DNA from: an uncultured bacterium
Lineage (GTDB): Bacteria; Patescibacteriota; Saccharimonadia; Saccharimonadales; Saccharimonadaceae
DNA: 64,000 bases
Direction: 5' to 3'
Assembly: GCA_937863415.1 (NCBI GenBank)
Contig: CALMFC010000006.1
Span: forward strand, 101,500 to 165,499
Position numbers and translations under genes: made by a program. The stretch's first letter is position 1; every line of letters begins with the position of its first letter. The notes beneath the pieces are model-generated. The model saw only the letters and a program-made list of their open reading frames with translations. It did no database searches and had not been told where the DNA came from. Of the stretch, positions 42,976 to 52,235 are shown piece after piece.

Positions 42976-43011
42976 AACTCGCATTACTTTATCAAATAAC
43001 ACTAGTAATGT

Positions 43012-43392
43012 CTAGGATTTAGACAGCTCTTCGACGACGGCTAGTAGTTTTTTGGGGGTTATTTCGGCTTTGATTAAATAAGCGTCGGCGTGTTTTTGCA
43101 TGGCGAGTTTTGACGCATCGTCTTGTTCGAAATTAGTTAGAACAATCACTTTGGTGTTAGGAATCAGGTCTTCTCCGCCGCCGCGTAGGGCTTCGAGTAT
43201 TTCAGTGCCACGTCGTTCGGGTAGCATTACATCCAGCAATATCAGGTCATACGATTTGTTACGAGCGGCAATTAGGCCGTCGTTACCATCAACCATCCAG
43301 TCAACTTCGTATCCCGCTTTTTTGAGACTACGAATATACATCTCGCCGATAAAGCGGTCATCTTCGATAGTTAATATTGTCTTGATTGCCAT
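43012..43392 (-). CDS. Stand-alone receiver-domain response regulator
   Basis: A single CheY-like domain of 126 residues: the acidic pair in LTIEDDRFIGEMY, phospho-acceptor Asp in YDLILLDVMLPE near 54, Thr/Ser near 86 (VIVLTNFE) and Lys near 109 (AYLIKAE). With no output domain it must signal through protein contacts. It follows the 517-residue histidine kinase and DUF3048 gene on the same strand, so the three likely form one unit; a repeat block separates it from the kinase. Confidence 0.92.
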   Translation of the reverse strand: MAIKTILTIEDDRFIGEMYIRSLKKAGYEVDWMVDGNDGLIAARNKSYDLILLDVMLPERRGTEILEALRGGGEDLIPNTKVIVLTNFEQDDASKLAMQKHADAYLIKAEITPKKLLAVVEELSKS

Positions 43393-43408
43393 AGTATCGC
43401 TTCGCTTT

Positions 43409-43480
43409 GCTATTAGAATTTGGCTATTGGCTATTGGAATGAGTTAGCCGCCATATTCCATATTCTAAATTCTATATTCC
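43409..43480. repeat. Variant hairpin repeat R3 (GCTATTAGAAT/ATTCTA type)
   Basis: Short units such as GGCTATTGG and GAATTTGG on the left and ATATTCCA, ATTCTAAATT on the right are complementary. It lies directly 3' of the histidine kinase gene. GCTATTAGAATTTGGC (43409-43424) matches 47861-47876 at 15 of 16 positions. Confidence 0.65.
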
Positions 43481-43483
43481 AAT

Positions 43484-45037
43484 TTAGCTACGGTACATTG
43501 AGTGGTTTTTAATCCAGCCAACGCCTTGTTCAATTAGGCCTTCATTACTATTATTACCCGCCTTTAGTTTATCTGCAACTGTTGCATAGATTGGTATCGA
43601 TACGGTAAAGGTTGAACCTTTGCCTTCTTCGCTGCGGACGCCGATTCGACCACCGTGGGATTCGATTATTCCCTTGCTGATATATAGTCCGATACCCGTT
43701 CCGGCGACAGTTTCGCGCGAACGGTGTGAACGATAGAATTTTTGGAATAAGTTGCTCATGACACTGCCGGGCATGCCGATTCCGTGGTCTTCGATTGATA
43801 ATTCAACAAATTCGCCTTTGGCTTCGGCCGTGACATTAATTGCCCCACCTTCGTTGCTATATTTGATAGCGTTATCAATTAAGTTGCCGATGACTTCACC
43901 CAGGCTAGTGCGGTCGGCTGCGATAGTCGGCAAATCAGCTGGGATTTGAACGGACAGCAGACGACTTTGTGAGCTGGCGCGCAGCTGCATGTCGTCACTA
44001 ATCGTATCGTAAATTGATGATAGCGAATCCTCTGCCAGGTGAACATTTAGGTGGCGGCGGTCATAACGAGAAGTGTTAAGGATGTTATTAATATAACCAG
44101 ACAGACGGTTGGCGCTAACCGTTAGGCGTCGGAATAGCTCGTGTTGGTCGTCCTGTAAAACGCCAGACAGCTCGTCTTCGAGAACGTCTAGATAGCCCCT
44201 GATAACTGTAATTGGTCCACGCAGTTCATGGGCGGCAAAGGCTATAAAGTCGAGGTCTTCTTCGTCAACGGTATATATTTCGGTTCGATCAACTAGTGTT
44301 AGGACGGTTTCAGTTGCAGCACCCTTTTGATACGATGCGATAACGTCAAATAAGCGTCTACCCTCTTCGCTAGGTAGTCGGTCAGCGATTCGCGTCCAGA
44401 TTCGTTCGGCGTGAACGGAGTTTTGTTCACAGGCTTCTAGCCAAGTATCGAGTGTGTCGCTGCCGTTGAACATCAGTTTTAGGGATTTAACACCGTCGCT
44501 ATTGATGTTAATTGGAGCAGCTTTGTTGGCAAATATAATTGCATGTTTGCTATCTAGTCCAACGAAACCGCAAGTGGTGTTGTCTAGGGCGCTGGCAAGT
44601 AACGATGAGTTGTCAACAGCTGGCGCAGAGTCACTGGTTTGCTCTACCACCGGCATTGTGCGATTTCCTGACGATAATTCATAAATTGCCTGCAGCGCGT
44701 CTTTGAATCCGTTATGAGCGTATTTCTTCTCGTTTGGGTTTGGTGGTGTCAGGTTGGTTGGTTCGCCAGAAATATGTATAACGGCAGCTAGCAAATCTTT
44801 GGCAGGATGTCCTGCAATGGCAAGCGTAGCAATGCTAACGATCGTACCTAGGCCGAAAACGGCTACAGTTACTATCCAAAGCCACATTTCGGTAAGTACA
44901 AACGTATCGGTTATTACCAGTAGGCCGCCGATTAAAATTGCAATGCCAAGTTGCATTAAAATAACAATAACTAACGTTCGTTTAAAGAAATTCGGCCAAA
45001 AATCGCGAATTTTGGGGGTTGGTTTGGTTACTGCCAT
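43484..45037 (-). CDS. Membrane histidine kinase
   Basis: Two transmembrane helices at about 17-40 and 48-72 precede a linker and a PAS-like region, then HisKA with the His in DFIAFAAHELRGPITVIRGY and HATPase with IGNLIDNAIKYSN, DHGIGMPGSVM and GTGIGLYISKGI. The 517-residue chain starts 10 nt inside the end of the DUF3048 gene. Its likely partner is the receiver protein at 43012. The signal is unknown; linkage to DUF3048 suggests an envelope cue. Confidence 0.93.
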   Translation of the reverse strand: MAVTKPTPKIRDFWPNFFKRTLVIVILMQLGIAILIGGLLVITDTFVLTEMWLWIVTVAVFGLGTIVSIATLAIAGHPAKDLLAAVIHISGEPTNLTPPNPNEKKYAHNGFKDALQAIYELSSGNRTMPVVEQTSDSAPAVDNSSLLASALDNTTCGFVGLDSKHAIIFANKAAPININSDGVKSLKLMFNGSDTLDTWLEACEQNSVHAERIWTRIADRLPSEEGRRLFDVIASYQKGAATETVLTLVDRTEIYTVDEEDLDFIAFAAHELRGPITVIRGYLDVLEDELSGVLQDDQHELFRRLTVSANRLSGYINNILNTSRYDRRHLNVHLAEDSLSSIYDTISDDMQLRASSQSRLLSVQIPADLPTIAADRTSLGEVIGNLIDNAIKYSNEGGAINVTAEAKGEFVELSIEDHGIGMPGSVMSNLFQKFYRSHRSRETVAGTGIGLYISKGIIESHGGRIGVRSEEGKGSTFTVSIPIYATVADKLKAGNNSNEGLIEQGVGWIKNHSMYRS

Positions 45038-46116
45038 GAGACTGCCCCGCTACCATTAGGTACGGCAGCTATCCATGTCTGTCCACGAACTAGCGGAACG
45101 TCTTTGCCGACAGCGTCTGTAAATGTGATTTGATCGGTTCGGCTGGCTTTGTGCCAGGTGACGTTGGTGGCGGTACCGTTTTGGAAGATTGTGGCGTCAC
45201 CGCTACCGATGGCATTAATTTGTTGTCGATAACCGTCCTCAAGCACTGTGGTTTCGTTGACATGCATGGCGATAACTACGCTAGGTGTAATCTGGCCGTC
45301 TTCGCGGTCCATGTGTGGCGCACCGCCCTCCGAACGTGCGTAAGTGTTGGTCTGGGCGTCATAGATGTACGAACTGTTGTACAGGAAGCTGCTAATAGTA
45401 ATGTTAATTTTGGTGGCATCAGGTTCTTTGGACGGTGCGCCGTCTATGCGAGTAAATCCAGTGAAGTTGGATTCGGTATAGCCTTTTTTGGCGTTGAGGG
45501 CGTCTAGGCGTTCAAAACTGGTGTAGACATTATGGGGTGCGTATCTGTCGGTTGCTCGCCAATAACTGCCGCTATTAAAGAACTGATCGATGTCGCGGTA
45601 TTTGCCGTTTCGCACTTCGACAAGTGCTGCAGCGCTACCCCCGACATGCGCTACGCTGGCGTTAAAGGCTGCTAACCAATCGACATAGTACATACGGACA
45701 CTACGGACCGGACCAATTAGTTTGGGTTTTTCTTGCTGATACAGCACCAAGAACCTGGTTATACCACCCTCGGCGATTGCTTCAAAGACGACTCCGCTAT
45801 TCTTGAGCCCAGATTGAGGACGAGCATCGGGGCTGTTTTCGATCATAATGGCGGTAACGGGCGCTTTGGTGGCGGCTTCACTAGCAACTTCGACACCAGT
45901 TAGGGGCGAATAATATTTAACCGCAGGTTTTGGAGGTTCGATAGTGTGTTTGACGACGACAGGTGCAGCGGCAGGCGCTGGTGACAAAATTAGATATGCA
46001 AATGTGCCTATAGCTAGCGTTAAAGCACCACCAATTATAATAATCGGCCACTTGTGACGTTTAACCCACGCTAGTAAGCGTACCCAGAATTTTGGTTTGG
46101 TTGTATCGGGTTCCAT
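45028..46116 (-). CDS. DUF3048 (YerB-like) membrane-anchored protein
   Basis: A basic N terminus and a helix at about 24-45 anchor an extracytoplasmic DUF3048 domain: YYSPLTGVEV, APVTAIMIENSPDARPQSGL, VVFEAIAEGGITRFLVLYQ and IGPVRSVRMYYVDWLAAFN are characteristic, as is the C-terminal VTWHKASRTDQITFTD. The family, found in Firmicutes and CPR, is uncharacterised. It overlaps the histidine kinase start by 10 nt, which suggests that the two act in one pathway. Confidence 0.9.
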   Translation of the reverse strand: MEPDTTKPKFWVRLLAWVKRHKWPIIIIGGALTLAIGTFAYLILSPAPAAAPVVVKHTIEPPKPAVKYYSPLTGVEVASEAATKAPVTAIMIENSPDARPQSGLKNSGVVFEAIAEGGITRFLVLYQQEKPKLIGPVRSVRMYYVDWLAAFNASVAHVGGSAAALVEVRNGKYRDIDQFFNSGSYWRATDRYAPHNVYTSFERLDALNAKKGYTESNFTGFTRIDGAPSKEPDATKINITISSFLYNSSYIYDAQTNTYARSEGGAPHMDREDGQITPSVVIAMHVNETTVLEDGYRQQINAIGSGDATIFQNGTATNVTWHKASRTDQITFTDAVGKDVPLVRGQTWIAAVPNGSGAVSWQ

Positions 46117-46199
46117 GTTCAGGTGTAATTATAGCATTAACGGGATGAGTCAGGAACTAATTATGGAAGTGTTGTATACTGGGCGTCAAGGAATAGTAT

Positions 46200-46418
46200 A
46201 TGGAAGAAGCACGAGTTACGCAGTTATTTCCAAAAGCTAAAATCGAGCGATTAGAAGTCGATGCAATTGGTCAGGATATCGAGGATGTCGACAGATTGGT
46301 TGTCGGGGCGATTGCCAAATCTGTCAGTGTTATGAGTCGGCAAGGTCTAATTGAGCCTGGTCCAGACGAAGAAAATGTATACGATGAAAATCCGTGCATT
46401 TGCCCGTCTTCTGACTAA
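46200..46418 (+). CDS. Small acidic protein of 72 residues
   Basis: Unrecognised. A helical N-terminal half (EARVTQLFPKAKIERLEVDA) is followed by an acidic C terminus with a CxC pair (DEENVYDENPCICPSSD). AAGGA precedes the ATG and a TATACT -10 lies about 30 nt upstream. The last 4 nt overlap the end of gltX on the other strand. Confidence 0.65.
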   Translation: MEEARVTQLFPKAKIERLEVDAIGQDIEDVDRLVVGAIAKSVSVMSRQGLIEPGPDEENVYDENPCICPSSD

Positions 46419-47878
46419 TTAATCAAGATTTTGATTGCTTTGGCGAGCCTATTTAGGGTTGTTTCTTTACCCAAGACTGCGAGTGTGTCATTAAGTGCAG
46501 GGCTAAACGGTGCCCAAGATACTGCGATGCGGATAATACTAAATAGGATGACTGGTTTTTCGCCAGCTGATTCAAGTAAATTATTCAGCGTTACTTGGAG
46601 CGAGTCAGCGTCAAACTCGCTAGTTTCTAGATTAGTTTTGGCGGAATCAAGCAGGCTGATCAATTGATCGCGTGAGATTTTAGACAGCTGTTTGTTAGTT
46701 TCGATAAGTGTTATGTCAGGCGTTGGTTCGGTAAAGAAGTAATCGGTCATCGCAGGAAGTTCAGATAGTGTTTTGAGGCGATCTTGGACCAGGCCGAGTA
46801 CACTAAGTTTATGTTCATCACTAGATTGCTTGGCAGCGTCCGACCAAAAACTTTCAACTCGAATCGACAGTTCGTCAAGCGATAGTTTGCGTATCCATTG
46901 ACCGTTAATCCAAAGCAGACGTCGTTCATCGAACTGGGCGCCGCTGCGCTGAACACGGCTTAGACTAAATTTGGCGATTAATTCGTCGACTGAGAAAATT
47001 TCTTGTTCAGTGCCATCGTTCCAGCCCATTGTCGCAAGGAAGTTAATCATTGCTTCGGGTAGAATTCCCTCGTCACGGTATTCGGTCACACTTTTGGCTC
47101 CGTCGCGTTTGCCAAGCTTTTTGTTACCGCTGGGTGCCATGATATGAGGTAGACACGCCAGAACTGGCCACTCGATCCCCAGCGCATCGTAGAGCGACAG
47201 GTATTTTGGAATCGACGGAATGAATTCTAACCCTCGAATGACATGCGTAATTTGCATTTCAGCGTCGTCAACGACATGGGCAAAGTTGTACGTCGGTAAA
47301 CCGTCAGATTTAATTAAAATAAAATCATCTAGCGCTTCGGGGCCGGCGGTTAACTCCCCCATTACTGGGTCGTTCCAAGTGTAGCGTTTGATTTCAGGAA
47401 CCTTGAAACGTAGTGGCATGGAGCCGTCCCATACGGGTGGATTAGAAGGACGGAAGTCTCGGTATAAAAATGGTTTTTTGTTGGCTTTGGCTTGGTCGCG
47501 GAAAGCTTGAACTTCATCGGCGGTGTACGGATCAGCGTACGCATGGCCAGCATCGATTAGTTTTTGCGCCCACCGTAGATAAATGTCGCGTCGCTCAGTT
47601 TGAACGTACGGCCCAAAGTCGCCGCCGACTCGCGGTCCTTCATCCCAGTCCATACCTAGCCATGTCAAGGTATCAAGAATTAAATCAGTTGCGCCGTCGA
47701 CCAGTCGGGCCTGGTCAGTATCTTCGATACGTAATACAAACTTTCCATTATTTTGACGTGCCAGCAGCCAAGGGAACAGAGCTGCCCTGACATTACCGAC
47801 GTGCATATAGCCAGTTGGGCTGGGAGCAAAACGAGTACGTAGGTTGGAAGTTGGAATCTGGCTATTAGAATCTGGCAT
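46415..47878 (-). CDS. gltX: Glutamyl-tRNA synthetase
   Basis: Class I synthetase charging tRNA-Glu. The HIGH motif appears as RFAPSPTGYMHVGNVRAALF near residues 17-36 and KMSKS as KLGKRDGAKS near 256; the C-terminal anticodon-binding domain is helical. At 487 residues it is normal. The first 12 residues (MPDSNSQIPTSN) are absent from typical homologues and are encoded by DNA resembling the intergenic hairpin repeats. TATAAT lies 9 nt before the ATG. The synthetase and a tRNA-Glu occur within 5 kb but are separate units. Confidence 0.96.
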   Translation of the reverse strand: MPDSNSQIPTSNLRTRFAPSPTGYMHVGNVRAALFPWLLARQNNGKFVLRIEDTDQARLVDGATDLILDTLTWLGMDWDEGPRVGGDFGPYVQTERRDIYLRWAQKLIDAGHAYADPYTADEVQAFRDQAKANKKPFLYRDFRPSNPPVWDGSMPLRFKVPEIKRYTWNDPVMGELTAGPEALDDFILIKSDGLPTYNFAHVVDDAEMQITHVIRGLEFIPSIPKYLSLYDALGIEWPVLACLPHIMAPSGNKKLGKRDGAKSVTEYRDEGILPEAMINFLATMGWNDGTEQEIFSVDELIAKFSLSRVQRSGAQFDERRLLWINGQWIRKLSLDELSIRVESFWSDAAKQSSDEHKLSVLGLVQDRLKTLSELPAMTDYFFTEPTPDITLIETNKQLSKISRDQLISLLDSAKTNLETSEFDADSLQVTLNNLLESAGEKPVILFSIIRIAVSWAPFSPALNDTLAVLGKETTLNRLAKAIKILIN

Positions 47879-47902
47879 ATTAACCTTATTATAGCAAAAT
47901 TT

Positions 47903-48844
47903 CTAAAAGCTTGTTGCCATGCGACGAATTTGATCGCCTGATAGAGGTGCGTCACCTGTAATGTCGTATTTGATGCCGCCGTTCACCCAAGATGCGTTGC
48001 CGTCATATGTAAATATCGTGAGTCCGTTAGTTTCTGTTGCGCTAAACGCGCCCTTGGATGCCTGATTTACTTGTTCACGGACGGCGGTTGAATCTAGTGT
48101 GCTTTTTGTTTGTTTAATCGTGAAACGTTTGTCGCCAGTGTTGGCTTTGAAGTTAATTGTTACTTCTCCTTCGCTATATCTAGCGGGACCGTCGGTGCTA
48201 TATCCATCAGGATGATAGCCGGGGTAAGTCGCGTCTACATTAGCTTGGATGGCGGCTATGCGAACCGACAGGCTGGGTAGATTAATGTATGTTAGATATC
48301 CAGCAATTACAAGTAATACGACGCCTAGGCTGATGATATTAATTGATTTGGGATGACGAGAAAAAAATGATTTCTTTTTGACCTGTTTAGGTTTTGGTCG
48401 ATTAATCGCCTCTTCGATGGCCTGTTCTTTGATTTCTTTGGATGATTTAGGAGTGCTAGATGTAATGGATTTTGGTGCGGCTTGACGAGCTTTGGCAACT
48501 TTGGCGGCGATCGGATGTTTAGTTGGGGCTATGTCGTCGGATTTAGCAGCGGGTTTAGGCGGTTTCGGAATTGGATGAGGCGCAAATCGCGTGATTTTGG
48601 TGCTACGAGCAATATCCATACTGCGACCTATAGATTTAGGTCTAGTTGGCGGGTTTTTGGGTGTAGGTTTCTTGGTTACGCGGCGATTTAGTGTCTGCGA
48701 TCTTTGTGTAGATGAATGTATAATGTCGGCTGAGGCGGGTTTTTGATTAGCACCTGGTTTTTTGGCGACTGGTTTTACAATTCGAAGACCCGTCCTTGCA
48801 TCGTAGGACTGACCATTAATAGTAACAATTTTGTTTTTTTCCAT
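47903..48844 (-). CDS. Bitopic membrane protein with basic disordered N terminus (DUF4367-like)
   Basis: About 170 residues rich in Lys, Pro and Ser lead to one transmembrane helix (INIISLGVVLLVIAGYLTY, about 171-190) and an extracytoplasmic domain with GEVTINFKANTGDKRFTIKQ and GLTIFTYDGNASWVNGGIKY. The latter resembles DUF4367 domains in secreted proteins. AGGA precedes the ATG. Function unknown; the charged cytoplasmic tail could contact nucleic acid or ribosomes. It is separated from gltX by 24 nt. Confidence 0.72.
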   Translation of the reverse strand: MEKNKIVTINGQSYDARTGLRIVKPVAKKPGANQKPASADIIHSSTQRSQTLNRRVTKKPTPKNPPTRPKSIGRSMDIARSTKITRFAPHPIPKPPKPAAKSDDIAPTKHPIAAKVAKARQAAPKSITSSTPKSSKEIKEQAIEEAINRPKPKQVKKKSFFSRHPKSINIISLGVVLLVIAGYLTYINLPSLSVRIAAIQANVDATYPGYHPDGYSTDGPARYSEGEVTINFKANTGDKRFTIKQTKSTLDSTAVREQVNQASKGAFSATETNGLTIFTYDGNASWVNGGIKYDITGDAPLSGDQIRRMATSF

Positions 48845-49026
48845 AAATTCCTCGCAGATGTAGCTTATATTTTGCCGGACGCTAACATAAGCGATATCAC
48901 TATCTTAGGTGCTAGACGACGATATTACAAGGTCTGCTAGTAAAAAATGTATTCAATCTTGGCTTATCTAGGTAGTTGCTGTAGTGTGATTCATTCGCTT
49001 GTTCAAGTGTTATACTGTATTTATAT

Positions 49027-50481
49027 ATGCATCGTCGCAATTCAAAAAAATGGGTATCTATACGTCTGGCGCTAACCTACACCGGTATGACATTTTTGGT
49101 GTTTTCGGTGGTTACGATAGTTGTACTATTTATGTTAGGTTTTAGGTTTGATTTGGGGAATGGCCAGATTGAACAGGGCGCCTTGGTGCAATTTGGCTCT
49201 ACTCCGTCAGGAGCGGCTGTAGCAATAGATGGTCTGGCATTAAACGCTAGGACGCCTGCGAAGGCTACGATTAAAGCCGGCAGTCATGAGTTTTCGATTT
49301 GGCGAGATGGCTATGATACCTGGCAAAAAACCGTAGATATTAAACCTGGTGCATTGACTTGGCTGAACTATGCCCTGTTGGTGCCTAAAAAGCTTGACGT
49401 TGAACCTATTATTAATTACGAAAATGTTGTAAGCTCACTAGCCTCGCCAGAGGGTCGGAGCATTTTGGTTCAGACCAACTCTGCCGTCCCGTCGTTTAGC
49501 TTGGTCGACATTACGTCCGATAAAGTCGTTTCAGTAGATTTAACAATCGACGGTACTATTTATTCGGCTGGCACAAGTAACGTTTTTACACCTATAAAAT
49601 GGGATGACGGTGGGCGTTACGTCTTGATTAAACACGATTTTGACGGTAAAACAGAGTGGTTGGTTATGGATACGCAGGATATAGCAGCGAGTAAAAATAT
49701 TACTCGATTGTTTGACTTTGCGATTACGGAGATTGAGTTTTCGGGAACTAGCGGTAATGAATATTATGTTCTCGGCAGTAAGGATGTTCGTAAATTAGAT
49801 TTGGCGGCGGGCACCATCTCGAGGCCTTTAATTAGTGACGTGAACGAGTTTAGTGTATATGAGTCAAATATCATAACTTATGTTGCGAATGATAAACAAA
49901 AACCAAATGAACGAGTCGTTGGATTGTACCGCGAGGGTGACGACGCTCCGCATGTATTAAAGGTGTTAGATGGTCAGCCGAGTGTCAAGCTTCATGTCGC
50001 TACCTCAAAGTATTTTAACGAGAATTACATTGCTATATCGGAAGGTTCGACTGTAACTATTTATAACGGTAGCTATCCAACTACAGCCAGTGATGATGTG
50101 ACGGGACTAAAGGTTTTTGCCGAATTTACGGTTAGTCGAGATGTAGATATATTACAATTCAGCCCAACCGGGCAATATGTCTTTGTTCAAAATGGCAGTA
50201 ATTTCGCAAGTTACGACATGGAATACCAAGTCTATGCTGCTTCAAAAATTAATGGTAATGGCTCGGCACGACAATTAAAGTGGTTGGATGATAACTATAT
50301 TTGGTCAGATCTAGATGGTAAATTAACAATTCGTGAATTTGATGGTGCGAATGTTCATACAATAAATACAGTGCTTGCGGGACAAGACGTAACCCTGACG
50401 CATAATGGTCGCTGGCTGTATAGCTTTGCAAAGACAGACGCTGGAGTTAGTCTGCAGCGTGTACGAATGATACTACCGTAA
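49027..50481 (+). CDS. PEGA-domain membrane-anchored protein
   Basis: A transmembrane helix at about 15-38 leads to an extracytoplasmic PEGA domain (STPSGAAVAIDGLALNARTP through GSHEFSIWRDGYDTWQKTV, about 60-110), followed by about 350 residues likely folding as a beta-propeller (WDDGGRYVLIKHD, LQFSPTGQYVFVQ and DNYIWSDLDGK segments). PEGA modules are thought to bind surface polymers in S-layer or wall contexts. TATACT lies 9 nt upstream of the ATG. A perfect hairpin begins in the stop codon. Confidence 0.85.
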   Translation: MHRRNSKKWVSIRLALTYTGMTFLVFSVVTIVVLFMLGFRFDLGNGQIEQGALVQFGSTPSGAAVAIDGLALNARTPAKATIKAGSHEFSIWRDGYDTWQKTVDIKPGALTWLNYALLVPKKLDVEPIINYENVVSSLASPEGRSILVQTNSAVPSFSLVDITSDKVVSVDLTIDGTIYSAGTSNVFTPIKWDDGGRYVLIKHDFDGKTEWLVMDTQDIAASKNITRLFDFAITEIEFSGTSGNEYYVLGSKDVRKLDLAAGTISRPLISDVNEFSVYESNIITYVANDKQKPNERVVGLYREGDDAPHVLKVLDGQPSVKLHVATSKYFNENYIAISEGSTVTIYNGSYPTTASDDVTGLKVFAEFTVSRDVDILQFSPTGQYVFVQNGSNFASYDMEYQVYAASKINGNGSARQLKWLDDNYIWSDLDGKLTIREFDGANVHTINTVLAGQDVTLTHNGRWLYSFAKTDAGVSLQRVRMILP

Positions 50482-50504
50482 GGTTCAACCTAAGGTTGAA
50501 CCTT
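50480..50504 (+). terminator. Hairpin terminator overlapping the PEGA gene stop
   Basis: AAGGTTCAACC (50480-50490) and GGTTGAACCTT (50494-50504) form an 11-bp perfect stem with a 3-nt loop; the T tract is weak. Confidence 0.7.
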
Positions 50505-50636
50505 AATTCAATTCTTAATTATCAATTTACAGTTTTCAATTAATTCACAATTCACAATTTTCAATTAACTTCAAATTGAAACCTGAGAATTGAAACTTTT
50601 TTGTGAACTGAAAATTGAGAACTGAAAACTAGGTTA
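50505..50636. repeat. Hairpin-forming TTCACAATT/GAAAATTG repeat, copy R5
   Basis: TTCAATT, TTCACAATT and GTTTTCA units fill the left half, and GAATTGAAA, GAAAATTGAG and GAACTGAAAACT the right half. It lies between the convergent PEGA gene and tRNA-Leu. Confidence 0.75.
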
Positions 50637-50649
50637 CTCATACTATCTC

Positions 50650-50737
50650 TGGTACCGCGAGCCGGACTTGAACCGGCACGTCCATTACGGACACAAAATT
50701 TTGAGTCTTGCGTGTCTACCAATTCCACCATCGCGGC
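50650..50737 (-). tRNA. tRNA-Leu (anticodon CAA), CCA encoded
   Basis: The - strand folds into a class II tRNA: acceptor GCCGCGA with TCGCGGT (one G-U at the end), D arm GTGGAATTGGTAGACAC, anticodon loop CTCAAAA (anticodon CAA, reading UUG), a long variable arm and T arm GCCGG/CCGGC with TTCAAGT. The body is 50653-50737; CCA is encoded at 50650-50652. Degenerate tRNA-like repeats follow upstream. Confidence 0.96.
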
Positions 50738-50957
50738 GTACTGAGAGATTAGCTTAAGGTACTAGTTTAACGTCGTCACGGACACCCTGTGTTTATTGGT
50801 AGACACTGTGTCTACTATTAATTTACGTTTCACGCAGCCACCACCAGGGGCGTACTGAGAGATTAGCTTAAGGTACTAGTTTAACGTCGTCACGGACACC
50901 CTGTGTTTATTGGTAGACACTGTGTCTACTATTAATTTACGTTTCACGCAGCCACCA
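50735..50957. repeat. Two perfect tandem copies of a 109-nt unit next to tRNA-Leu
   Basis: 50735-50843 and 50849-50957 are identical, separated by 5 nt. The unit starts at the tRNA 5' end (GGCGTACTGAGAG) and contains tRNA-Leu-like pieces: ACGGACAC, GTGTCTAC and CCACCA. It also contains the palindrome GTAGACAC-T-GTGTCTAC. It resembles a decayed tRNA-Leu that was then duplicated. Confidence 0.9.
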
Positions 50958-51035
50958 TCGGCGATATAACATAACCGTGTCATAGCGGTTACCACCAATG
51001 TATTGTACAATAGAAACCAGTAGGAATCTATAGAT

Positions 51036-52235
51036 ATGAGCCCAGACGAACCGAGTAGCGACCAGAGTGGGGTGCCGCTGTCACCACAGCCGGTTCAACC
51101 CACGACACCAGTTAGTGATGCTTCGCGAGAAGCCGCCGCTCAAATAGTCCGAAACCAAATCAATAATTTATATGACGGTAACTCAAATAACTCTCAGACC
51201 GCTCAGGGTGCTGACCAATATGCTCAGACGAGCCCTTATGACCGAACAGCCGCCACTCACCCACAACCTCAGATTGAAGATTGGAAACAATATCATAGCG
51301 CCTGGCAAAACTATTACCAGAAATACTACGAAGGTTATTACGCACAGAGTCTTAGGCAGTCCAGAGGTTCTCTAAATCAACAGAGTACTTCTAATAATTC
51401 TGGGGGCTACTTTGCCAACCAACCAGTCGAAGAAGAGGTGTCGATGACGCCTGACGAAGCAGTTTTTGATCTAAGGCAGAAATTACTAGGAAAAGTAAAA
51501 GATTCGGCCAAAAAGGTTCGAAAAAGTCGTCATTTTGTTCCGATTACGGCTGCACTAATTGTCGTTTTGATATTCGCGTTTTTACAATATAACCGCGTTA
51601 TTATATCGAACGTTATGGCCTATGTTAGCCCCGGTAATATTGATCCACAAAATATCGTTATCGATCCTAGTACTGACGTCGTAGTCGGTCCTGACCCAAT
51701 GTTAATTATTCCAAAGATAAACGTAGATGTACCCGTAATTTATGGTGTTGGTAGCGACTATGATTCGCAAATGGCTGCTATGGTCAAAGGTGTGGCGCAC
51801 TTTTCGATTCCGGGTGCCAGCAGTGTTCCCGGACAGGTTGGCAACACCGTACTATCAGGTCATAGTAGTAATGACCTGCTAGACCCGGGCGACTACAAAT
51901 TTATATTTGCGCAGCTCGATAAATTAAATGTTGGTGACACCATATACGCCAACTACAAAAGCAAGCGCTACACGTATACCGTTACGAAAAAAGAAGTTGT
52001 TAAGCCAACCGATGTCAACAAGTTGGTCTACAAAACCGACAAGCCGATGCTTACGTTAATTACCTGTACGCCACTAGGTACATCAACTAATAGGTTGCTG
52101 GTTACTGCCGAGCAAGTTAGCCCCGACCCTAGCGCTGCGACTAAGGCTCCAGCTGATTCAGGTGAACCAGCCCAAGCCACCATACCTGGTAATTCTCCTA
52201 CTTTCTTTGAACGAATTTTTGGTGGCGGACAATAA
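51036..52235 (+). CDS. Sortase family transpeptidase
   Basis: A long Gln/Ser/Tyr-rich cytoplasmic N terminus (1-165) is followed by a transmembrane helix (about 170-190) and a sortase domain. The catalytic His is in TVLSGHSSND near 285, the Cys in LITCTPLG near 349 and the Arg in TNRLLV. MLIIPKINVDVPVIYGV begins the fold. Sortases join surface proteins to the envelope or pili. The sequence suits the class D/E group, though the class is not certain. No LPxTG substrate is seen nearby; the pilin-like glycine-rich protein at 62 kb continues beyond the window. Confidence 0.9.
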   Translation: MSPDEPSSDQSGVPLSPQPVQPTTPVSDASREAAAQIVRNQINNLYDGNSNNSQTAQGADQYAQTSPYDRTAATHPQPQIEDWKQYHSAWQNYYQKYYEGYYAQSLRQSRGSLNQQSTSNNSGGYFANQPVEEEVSMTPDEAVFDLRQKLLGKVKDSAKKVRKSRHFVPITAALIVVLIFAFLQYNRVIISNVMAYVSPGNIDPQNIVIDPSTDVVVGPDPMLIIPKINVDVPVIYGVGSDYDSQMAAMVKGVAHFSIPGASSVPGQVGNTVLSGHSSNDLLDPGDYKFIFAQLDKLNVGDTIYANYKSKRYTYTVTKKEVVKPTDVNKLVYKTDKPMLTLITCTPLGTSTNRLLVTAEQVSPDPSAATKAPADSGEPAQATIPGNSPTFFERIFGGGQ

